Shown here: positions 36,716-43,573 of the stretch, piece after piece
Numbering within the stretch: position 1 is the stretch's first letter
How the letters are laid out: each line of letters opens with the position of its first letter
NCBI GenBank assembly: GCA_023443625.1
Contig: JAEZTQ010000019.1
Location: 1 to 43,573, forward strand
Length of the DNA: 43,573 bases
Reading direction: 5' to 3'
From: Bacillota bacterium
GTDB lineage: Bacteria > Bacillota_A > Clostridia > Lachnospirales > Lachnospiraceae
Translations under genes and position numbers: made by a program
Notes under the pieces: generated by a model
Told to the model about the DNA's origin: nothing
What the model saw: only the letters and a program-made list of their open reading frames with translations
Database searches by the model: none

Positions 36716-38833
36716 TTATTTACCTTTTGCGGATAAAACCTTCTCTTGTACGTTCTTTGGAACTGGCTCGTATGCGTAGAAGAACATGGAGTATGCTCCA
36801 CGACCCTGTGTCTTAGAACGAAGTGTTGTAGCGTAACCAAACATTTCAGATAATGGAACGAAACCTCTAATTAACTTAGAGCCATTCAGATCCTCTGAAC
36901 CTTCGATACGTCCACGACGGGAGCTGATATCACCGATAACATCACCCATATAATCTTCTGGTACGGTTACTTCTACTCTCATGATAGGCTCAAGTAAAAC
37001 TGCACCAGCTTTGTGCATGGCATCTTTAAATGCCATAGAACCAGCAATCTTAAAGGCCATCTCACTGGAGTCAACTTCATGGTAAGAACCATCATAGCAA
37101 GTTGCTTTGATACCAAGTACTGGATATCCACCAAGAACACCGGCTTTGGAAGCTTCTTGAATACCGTTATCAACTGCAGGAATGTATTCCTTAGGAATTG
37201 CACCTCCTACAATTGCATTAACAAATTCATAAGTCTTCTCAGCATTGGCATCCATAGGCTCGAAACGAACTTTACAATGACCATACTGACCGCGGCCACC
37301 GGACTGCTTCGCATACTTACTATCAACTTCAACAGTCTTAGTAAAGCCTTCCTTATATGCAACTTGAGGAGCACCAACATTAGCTTCTACCTTAAACTCA
37401 CGAAGAAGTCTGTCTACGATAATCTCAAGGTGTAACTCTCCCATACCTGCGATAATTGTCTGTCCAGTCTCTTCATTAGTGTAAGTTCTAAATGTAGGAT
37501 CTTCTTCAGCAAGCTTCGCTAAAGCTTCACCCATTTTATCCTGACCAGCTTTTGTCTTAGGCTCAATAGCTACGTTAATAACTGGTTCAGGGAACTCCAT
37601 TGCTTCTAATATTACAGGATGTTTCTCATCGCAGATGGTATCACCAGTGGTTGTAAGCTTCAAACCAACTGCTGCCGCAATGTCACCTGAATATACTTTG
37701 TCAAGGTCTTCTCTCTTATTAGCATGCATCTGTAAGATACGACCAACACGTTCTTTCTTGTTCTTTGTAGAGTTTAGTATATAAGAACCTGAATTCAAAG
37801 AACCTGAATACACTCTAAAGAATGCAAGCTTACCTACGAAAGGATCGGCCATAATCTTAAAGGCTAATGCTGCGAAAGGCTCTTCATCAGAAGACTTTCT
37901 AACAACTTCGTTGCCATCTTCATCTATTCCTTTGATATCTTCAATATCTGTAGGTGCAGGCATATATTCAATAATGGCATCAAGTAATTTCTGAACACCC
38001 TTATTTCTATATGCAGAACCACAACATACAGGGATAATCTCTGTTCTGATTGTAGCTCTTCTTAAAGCAGCTTTTAATTCTTCTATAGTAGGCTCTTCAC
38101 CCTCCAAGAATTTTTCAATGAGATCATCATCTGTCTCACAGATAGATTCAATCATTGCTGCTCTGTATTCCTCTGCTTGCTCCATCATATCCTCTGGGAC
38201 ATCTTTAATCTCAATGTTCTCGCCCTTATCATCCATATAATAATAGGCTTTCATCTCGAATAAATCGATTACACCCTTGAAGGTATCTTCTTTACCAATA
38301 GGTAACTGTAATGGAACAGGATTCTTACCTAATCTAGTTCTAATCATTGATACTACGTTGAAAAAGTCTGCACCAGAAATGTCCATTTTATTAACAAATG
38401 CCATTCTAGGTACATGATATTTATCTGCTTGACGCCAAACTGTCTCAGACTGTGGCTCTACACCACCTTTAGCACAGAATACACCAACAGCACTGTCAAG
38501 TACACGAAGTGAACGCTCTACCTCTACGGTAAAATCCACGTGACCAGGGGTATCGATGATGTTGATACGGTGCTCTAATGCACCGGGAATCTTCTTATGC
38601 TCGAATTCTTGGGTCCAATGACATGTAGTCGCCGCTGATGTAATAGTAATACCGCGCTCTTGCTCCTGCTCCATCCAGTCCATGGTAGCAGTACCTTCAT
38701 GAGTATCACCGATCTTGTAGTTAACACCGGTATAGTAAAGGATACGTTCGCTAAGAGTAGTCTTACCCGCATCAATATGCGCCATAATACCGATATTTCT
38801 AGTCCTCTCTAACGGATATTCTCTTTCTGACAA
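36716..38833 (-). CDS. fusA: Elongation factor G
   Basis: 705 residues; the translocation GTPase. [19 protein letters not shown] (G1), [19 protein letters not shown] (G3), [13 protein letters not shown] (G4), and domains II to V complete to the C terminus ([19 protein letters not shown]). It lies 99 bp after rpsG in the str cluster. Length and motifs are normal for canonical EF-G rather than a tetracycline-resistance protein or EF-G2 paralogue. Confidence 0.98.
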   Translation of the reverse strand: MSEREYPLERTRNIGIMAHIDAGKTTLSERILYYTGVNYKIGDTHEGTATMDWMEQEQERGITITSAATTCHWTQEFEHKKIPGALEHRINIIDTPGHVDFTVEVERSLRVLDSAVGVFCAKGGVEPQSETVWRQADKYHVPRMAFVNKMDISGADFFNVVSMIRTRLGKNPVPLQLPIGKEDTFKGVIDLFEMKAYYYMDDKGENIEIKDVPEDMMEQAEEYRAAMIESICETDDDLIEKFLEGEEPTIEELKAALRRATIRTEIIPVCCGSAYRNKGVQKLLDAIIEYMPAPTDIEDIKGIDEDGNEVVRKSSDEEPFAALAFKIMADPFVGKLAFFRVYSGSLNSGSYILNSTKNKKERVGRILQMHANKREDLDKVYSGDIAAAVGLKLTTTGDTICDEKHPVILEAMEFPEPVINVAIEPKTKAGQDKMGEALAKLAEEDPTFRTYTNEETGQTIIAGMGELHLEIIVDRLLREFKVEANVGAPQVAYKEGFTKTVEVDSKYAKQSGGRGQYGHCKVRFEPMDANAEKTYEFVNAIVGGAIPKEYIPAVDNGIQEASKAGVLGGYPVLGIKATCYDGSYHEVDSSEMAFKIAGSMAFKDAMHKAGAVLLEPIMRVEVTVPEDYMGDVIGDISSRRGRIEGSEDLNGSKLIRGFVPLSEMFGYATTLRSKTQGRGAYSMFFYAYEPVPKNVQEKVLSAKGK

Positions 38834-38932
38834 GGATAATTCCTCCTTAAATTAAACAAAGAATGATAAAAATAATCATTTCTCAAAATATTGTGTTTGA
38901 TTTACAATAGGATACACAATGATAGTTTTATT

Positions 38933-39678
<746 letters not shown>

Positions 39679-40101
39679 TTATTTCTTAGCATCTTTCGGT
39701 CTCTTAGCACCGTACTTAGAACGTGCCTGTCTTCTCTTAGCAACGCCTGCAGTATCAAGTGTACCTCTGACAATGTGATAACGAGTACCAGGTAAATCCT
39801 TTACTCTACCACCTCTGATCAGTACAACGCTATGCTCCTGAAGGTTGTGTCCTTCACCTGGAATATAACTTGTTACTTCGATTCCGTTGGACAGACGTAC
39901 TCTGGCAATCTTACGAAGCGCTGAGTTAGGCTTCTTAGGAGTTGCTGTTCTAACTGCTGTACAAACACCTCTCTTCTGAGGAGCGGAGATATCAGTCTGT
40001 CTCTTGTTTAAGGAGTTAAATCCTTTCTGTAAAGCAGGAGAATTCGATTTATCCTCTACTGTCTTTCTTCCTTTTCTTACTAACTGGTTAAATGTGGGCA
40101 T
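39679..40101 (-). CDS. rpsL: 30S ribosomal protein S12
   Basis: 140 residues, normal S12, beginning [19 protein letters not shown]. The decoding-centre loop [15 protein letters not shown] contains Lys at the position where streptomycin-resistance mutations arise (wild-type state), and [20 protein letters not shown] is intact. It heads the rpsL-rpsG-fusA-tuf cluster and is preceded by a perfect promoter. AGGAGG lies ahead of the ATG. Confidence 0.98.
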   Translation of the reverse strand: MPTFNQLVRKGRKTVEDKSNSPALQKGFNSLNKRQTDISAPQKRGVCTAVRTATPKKPNSALRKIARVRLSNGIEVTSYIPGEGHNLQEHSVVLIRGGRVKDLPGTRYHIVRGTLDTAGVAKRRQARSKYGAKRPKDAKK

Positions 40102-40246
40102 TAATTTTTCACCTCCTGAAATTTTAATAATGTTTCATAATGTTAAAAATTTTCTGTGGTTTTATCAGGCTTTTTGAAATACCATATAAGCATCAACAAA
40201 AAGCGCATAAAAAATACATAGCATGCAGAAATCTGCACGCTAAATG

Positions 40247-40275
40247 ATTATACTTTTTTGAACGAAAATTGTCAA
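40247..40275 (-). promoter_or_regulatory. Consensus promoter of the str cluster
   Basis: On the minus strand TTGACA (40275-40270), 17 bp, TATAAT (40252-40247), a perfect match. It drives rpsL with a leader of about 140 nt. Confidence 0.88.
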
Positions 40276-40326
40276 GGACTTTTTGAATAGGTGTTATTAT
40301 ATTTGAAAGCAATTTGTGCCTTGATC

Positions 40327-40354
40327 CATCAATATGTTTGTTGACATATTGATG
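40327..40354. promoter_or_regulatory. Operator-like inverted repeat at the TetR promoter
   Basis: CATCAATATGT (40327-40337) and ACATATTGATG (40344-40354) are perfect 11-bp inverted arms with a 6-bp spacer. The right arm covers the -35 box of the TetR promoter, as expected for an autorepressor operator. Confidence 0.72.
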
Positions 40355-40369
40355 TAATGCAAATATAAT
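40341..40369 (+). promoter_or_regulatory. Consensus promoter of the TetR/DUF4097 unit
   Basis: TTGACA (40341-40346), 17 bp, TATAAT (40364-40369), a perfect match, overlapped by the operator-like inverted repeat. The start codon is 58 bp downstream. Confidence 0.85.
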
Positions 40370-40426
40370 AATTGCATTAAGTGTAATTTTGCACTTGGTG
40401 CAATTATTAATGAAAGAAGGAGTGCT

Positions 40427-41137
40427 ATGCAAAAGAATACCAGCGATATATTAAAGGAAAATGTAATTACTTTAAGAGAAGAAAAATATGCAAAAGTTAA
40501 GATAGCAATACTTAATGAAACTCTGGCTCAATTGGAACATACTGATTTTGATAATATTCTTATTACTGATTTATGCAGAAAAACCGGAATATCAAAACGT
40601 ACTTTTTTTAATTATTTCCCACTTAAATCTCATATCATATTATATTTATTACAAATTTGGATCATTGAGATAACTACAAATGCTTATAAAACTCATGGTT
40701 TATCTGCTGGATTAGAACTTATATATACCGGTTTTGAACAATTTGGTCAAAAAATGATACAGCATCCAACTATAATTCTTGAAATGATTAAAAATGTATT
40801 TAATAAGGAAATTGAAAAATCTTATATCAAAAAAATTACTTTAGCAGAAGAAATCCTTTTGTCATTAGATCTATCCCTAATCACTGAAGTTCCTTCACTA
40901 GGATTTGACAATTTGCTTCATACTGCTATAAAAAATGAAATTAAATCAGGTACTTTTTCAAAAGAGATCAGTATCAATTCAATAGAGATTTCCATGAGTT
41001 CTATTTTATTGGGTGTGCCCTTAAGTCTTGATAAAAGCGAATTACATAGAATCACTGAAGTTTATAAAGAACAGTTGGATATCTTTTGGAAAGGTTATAT
41101 GGTTAGCTATGGCTTACGAAAAGGAGAGTCCATATGA
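40427..41137 (+). CDS. TetR/AcrR family transcriptional regulator
   Basis: 236 residues. The N-terminal helix-turn-helix is typical (FDNILITDLCRKTGISKRTF, then FNYFPLKSHII), about residues 38-68; the rest is an all-helical ligand or dimer domain with no recognisable effector. AAGGAGTGCT precedes the ATG. The stop overlaps the next start (ATGA), so it is translationally coupled to the lipoprotein gene, its probable target along with itself. The operator overlapping its promoter supports autorepression. The signal sensed is unknown. Confidence 0.88.
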   Translation: MQKNTSDILKENVITLREEKYAKVKIAILNETLAQLEHTDFDNILITDLCRKTGISKRTFFNYFPLKSHIILYLLQIWIIEITTNAYKTHGLSAGLELIYTGFEQFGQKMIQHPTIILEMIKNVFNKEIEKSYIKKITLAEEILLSLDLSLITEVPSLGFDNLLHTAIKNEIKSGTFSKEISINSIEISMSSILLGVPLSLDKSELHRITEVYKEQLDIFWKGYMVSYGLRKGESI

Positions 41138-41964
41138 ATTATATTAAGAAAGTATTACTTTTAATAATGTTAATAACAATAGGAGGTTTACTCTTGATGG
41201 GCTGTTTGTTAAAAGATCAATCAAATCAGTATAAGAACTTTGGGGTAATAAATAGTAAGACATTTAAAAACACACTTATTAATTCAATTGATGTTGATTG
41301 CATTCCAATTGATATTAGTATCATTCCATATTCTGATAACATGATTAAGGCAGAAATATATGGGAATACAGAGAAACCTGATAGTATTCGTTTATCCGTA
41401 AATGAAATGAATAATTGTCTTAATTTCACTGTAAACAAAAAGGATCACTCGATTTTTTCTATTAAAGGTAAAGGTAGAGAAAAATTGATGATCTATCTTC
41501 CTCAGAAGTACGAAAATTCAATTAATATAAAAACTTCTGATGGTTCCACAGACATTAACGGCCTTCATCTAAAAAAGCTTGCGATTAATGCGACTTCAGG
41601 CCATATTAATGTAGCGGATTTAGAAGCTGATGTATGTGATTTAAATAATTCCTCCGGTAGCATTAAGATAAGTGGTTTTAAAGGAAATTTAAGTGCTAAA
41701 AATACCTCCGGCGGTATTTCGGTAGTATATGAAGCTTTGTTAAAAAATCATATCAGTTTAAGCAGCAAATCAGGTAGTATTAAATTAGAATTACCCACGG
41801 ATCCTAATTTTTATATAAAGGCCAAAACACTATCAGGTAAAATCATCTGTAACTATCCTTTAGTTACTGACATTAAAAAACGAAATGAAATTGAAGGAGT
41901 CTGTAAAGAGGCATTAAATAATGTTATAATCAAAGCAGAATCAGGAAGTATTTATATTCGCTAA
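41134..41964 (+). CDS. DUF4097-like beta-repeat lipoprotein
   Basis: 276 residues. A membrane-targeting start (KKVLLLIMLITIGGLLLMGC) with a probable lipidated Cys24 is followed by a right-handed beta-solenoid-like C-terminal half with repeating strands: IKTSDGSTDINGL, INATSGHINVADL, LNNSSGSIKISGF, KNTSGGISVVYE, LSSKSGSIKLEL, AKTLSGKIICNY, KAESGSIYI. The SG[ST]I repeat is the DUF4097 adhesin-like pattern. It is likely exposed on the cell surface. Function is unknown; similar domains sit beside envelope-stress regulators in other Firmicutes. The start overlaps the TetR stop by 4 nt. Confidence 0.78.
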   Translation: MNYIKKVLLLIMLITIGGLLLMGCLLKDQSNQYKNFGVINSKTFKNTLINSIDVDCIPIDISIIPYSDNMIKAEIYGNTEKPDSIRLSVNEMNNCLNFTVNKKDHSIFSIKGKGREKLMIYLPQKYENSINIKTSDGSTDINGLHLKKLAINATSGHINVADLEADVCDLNNSSGSIKISGFKGNLSAKNTSGGISVVYEALLKNHISLSSKSGSIKLELPTDPNFYIKAKTLSGKIICNYPLVTDIKKRNEIEGVCKEALNNVIIKAESGSIYIR

Positions 41965-42264
41965 AAGGATTGAAAGCTTTTCCGAATAGGGTCTCATCAT
42001 TCTTGTATAATTTACCTTATTATAGTAAAATACAGGTGAGTAGTGTGAAAAATCAAGATTATTCACAAAGTGAATTGAAAATTAATTCACTTTGCAAATA
42101 TTGTGCTGACGCCCAAATTCTTTTTTTGGCAGAATGGGAGTTTAATATGAATAATCTCACAATAGACATGCGAGCCCACAGCCTCGTATACGAGATTTAT
42201 GAAGAAAAGCTGCTTTTGCTATTCTTCAGGCTATAAAAGTACATTATAAATCTGGAGGATACTT
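41965..42264. other. Intergenic region with an 11-bp inverted repeat
   Basis: 300 bp between the lipoprotein and WYL genes. CAAAGTGAATT (42066-42076) and AATTCACTTTG (42084-42094) form a perfect inverted repeat without a T-run, possibly an operator. No consensus promoter is clear; TTGGCA with AATAAT at 18 bp (near 42127-42156) is only a weak candidate. Confidence 0.45.
42147..42236 (+). CDS. Possible 29-residue leader peptide before the WYL gene
   Basis: ATG 42147 has a good ribosome site (GGGAG, 6 nt before). The product is MNNLTIDMRAHSLVYEIYEE plus a hydrophobic tail (KLLLLFFRL). It ends 28 bp before the WYL start. A longer frame opens at TTG 41970 but has no ribosome site. It might be a leader peptide, a small membrane-tail peptide, or chance. 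Confidence 0.3.
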   Translation: MNNLTIDMRAHSLVYEIYEEKLLLLFFRL

Positions 42265-43263
42265 ATGAAGGATATGGCACAGACAGAAAGGCAAATTTTC
42301 ATTTTACTTCTCCTTTCGGAAAACAAGCGGGGATATACAATCAATGATATTCATGCTTCACTCGAAAAGTGGGATGTTATCGTTGATAAGAAAACGATTA
42401 GCCGGGATATCGACAGTTTATCCGGTATCTGCTTCATTTCCGAGGAGGAGCGTAACGGCAAGACCTATTATACTGCAGACAAGTTCCGTCTTCGTGATAT
42501 CACCTTTACTTCACCGGAACTTATTTCTCTCGCATTCTTGTTGGAGCTTTTAAAGCCTTACCAGTATATGACCATGGGAAAGGCCTCACAGGAATTGATT
42601 CATAAGCTCCTTGACAATACGACTAATCTAAACCGGGAATTTATTAAACATTTCACCGGCCTAGTAACGATTAATTCTAATGATTATATCATTGATGAGA
42701 TTAATCCTGAGATTGAGGAACGTCTTCATACTGCAATTCGTAATAAGACAAAGATCCGCATTATTTATCACAGCTTTGGCCAAGATGAAGACACCATACG
42801 AATCATTCGTCCATATGAGCTGCTGATCAATGATGGTGCTTTAAATGTAGTAGGCTACTGCGAACTACGTAATGATCTTCGTGACTTCAGGGTATCAAGA
42901 ATTAAAGCAATTACTTTGCTGGAGGAAACCTTTACTGTTCCCGAGGAATATTACCTTAATCGAACTCGCAGCAAATTTATTCATATGTCGGGTAGCGTAG
43001 TCGAGCAGATTATTATTTCTTTCGAAGGAGCAACAGCAAAATACATACAGGAATATGAAGCGGATCGCGCAGATGAAATCATCAAAACCGAGAATGGAAT
43101 TACTTTTATCAGGAGTACAGCGGTTACGGATGAACTGATTCGCTGGATTATGCAGTTCGGTTCCGGTGCAAAGGTATTGAATCCCCCTGAACTTCGGGAT
43201 AAAATCAAACAGGAGCTTCAAAAGAGTCTGGCGATATATCAAATATTTGCGAAAAAGCATTAA
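42265..43263 (+). CDS. WYL-domain transcriptional regulator
   Basis: 332 residues. N-terminal winged-helix HTH (about residues 1-65, GYTINDIHASLEKW and DKKTISRDIDSLSG), a middle WYL domain (about 140-225; IRIIYHSFGQDED, IRPYELLINDGALNVVGYCE, DFRVSRIKAI) and a C-terminal WCX-like part (IIISFEGATAKYIQEYEADR..). WYL proteins sense ligands or nucleic acids and often control stress or defence genes, but no defence locus is visible here. The next gene on the strand is a sigma-factor-like gene. GGAGGATACTT precedes the ATG. Confidence 0.9.
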   Translation: MKDMAQTERQIFILLLLSENKRGYTINDIHASLEKWDVIVDKKTISRDIDSLSGICFISEEERNGKTYYTADKFRLRDITFTSPELISLAFLLELLKPYQYMTMGKASQELIHKLLDNTTNLNREFIKHFTGLVTINSNDYIIDEINPEIEERLHTAIRNKTKIRIIYHSFGQDEDTIRIIRPYELLINDGALNVVGYCELRNDLRDFRVSRIKAITLLEETFTVPEEYYLNRTRSKFIHMSGSVVEQIIISFEGATAKYIQEYEADRADEIIKTENGITFIRSTAVTDELIRWIMQFGSGAKVLNPPELRDKIKQELQKSLAIYQIFAKKH

Positions 43264-43320
43264 GTTTAGAAGATTTTAGCGTATATTATAAATTTTTTAC
43301 TATGTTGTTTTATTTTCATG

Positions 43321-43349
43321 TTTTCATCTATCCTCTAATATGATATAAT
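43321..43349 (+). promoter_or_regulatory. Possible promoter of the sigma-factor-like gene
   Basis: TTTTCA (43321-43326), 17 bp, TATAAT (43344-43349), 44 bp before the ATG. The -35 box is weak. Confidence 0.5.
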
Positions 43350-43392
43350 ATCGGCTAGTGCAATTTTCAATCCCAAGATGGAGGAATGTTAA

Positions 43393-43573
43393 ATGAGTGT
43401 TCAATCCAGTCATGATGTATTAGAGGACAAGTTCCGGGAACTTACCGCTTTCGCGAGTAAACAAAAAGGGGTTATCGATGCTGAAAAGATTAATACATTA
43501 ATCAGTGAATTAAATTTAGATAATAATCAGATTGATAAAATATATGAACGGTTGGAAGCCTATAATATAGTAG
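43393..43573 (+). CDS. Sigma-70 region 1.1-like protein, N-terminal fragment
   Basis: The first 60 codons of a gene cut by the window end. GGAGG lies upstream of ATG 43393. The visible product (VLEDKFRELTAFASKQKGVI, DAEKINTLISELNLDNNQID, KIYERLEAYNIV) resembles the helical region 1.1 that begins primary sigma factors: a stretch ending in a helix pair and 'LE..NI'. It may be rpoD or a related sigma factor; the rest is needed to decide. Confidence 0.5.
   Translation, partial: MSVQSSHDVLEDKFRELTAFASKQKGVIDAEKINTLISELNLDNNQIDKIYERLEAYNIV

Noticed and set aside
41970..42236. 88-residue frame from a TTG start
   Set aside because: No ribosome site at the TTG; only the last 29 codons have one and are reported separately.

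Overview
The window looks like a chromosomal segment of an AT-rich, flagellated, anaerobic Firmicute, most likely a member of the Lachnospiraceae (Lachnoclostridium-like). I base this on Gram-positive ribosome binding sites, an FMN riboswitch, the hpf-secA-prfB and comFC-yvyF neighbourhoods, an mbl-flhO-flhP-type cluster, and a homoserine dehydrogenase operon that carries an archaeal-type phosphoglycerate-mutase-like gene. Species cannot be decided by eye. I see no rRNA, tRNA, CRISPR array, prophage or complete insertion sequence.

Layout. 1-4.3 kb: riboflavin ECF S-component under an FMN riboswitch, the RNA-binding protein Tex, and a SprA-related putative zinc peptidase. 4.4-7.6 kb: an ACT-domain protein, homoserine dehydrogenase and an ApgM-family enzyme that probably serves as the homoserine kinase. 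7.7-10.3 kb: an amino-acid ABC importer with an attenuator between the binding-protein gene and the membrane genes. 10.3-15.7 kb: cheW, prfB (programmed frameshift), secA and hpf. Between secA and hpf lies a tandem array of strongly structured repeats. 15.7-16.5 kb: a gene-free stretch with three perfect DnaA boxes. 16.5-19.7 kb: a PilZ protein and an MBOAT/SGNH pair for O-acylation of a surface polymer. 19.98-20.24 kb: a 256-bp element that folds on itself along its whole length. 20.3-25.5 kb: an SH3/NlpC-P60 cell-wall hydrolase, trxB, a tiny YjfB-like motility gene, a methyltransferase, an acyl-ACP thioesterase and CvfB. 25.5-31 kb: yvyF, comF, a sugar nucleotidyltransferase, a polysaccharide deacetylase and recD2. 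31-34.3 kb: mbl and flagellar rod genes. 34.5-35.1 kb: an unknown membrane protein. 35.3-40.3 kb: the str cluster (rpsL, rpsG, fusA, tuf). 40.3-43.6 kb: a TetR regulator coupled to a DUF4097-like lipoprotein, a WYL regulator, and the start of a sigma-factor-like gene cut by the window edge.

Most genes are housekeeping. Themes are translation (prfB, hpf, str cluster, Tex, CvfB), motility and envelope (mbl, rod proteins, YvyF, YjfB, CheW, PilZ, MBOAT/SGNH, NlpC/P60, deacetylase) and amino-acid or vitamin supply. The least explained material is non-coding: the secA-hpf repeat array, the 256-bp palindromic element, the DnaA-box cluster and the long structured rpsL-rpsG spacer. The TetR/DUF4097 pair with its own operator is the best candidate for an undescribed regulatory module. 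I do not see a convincing new defence or mobile system.
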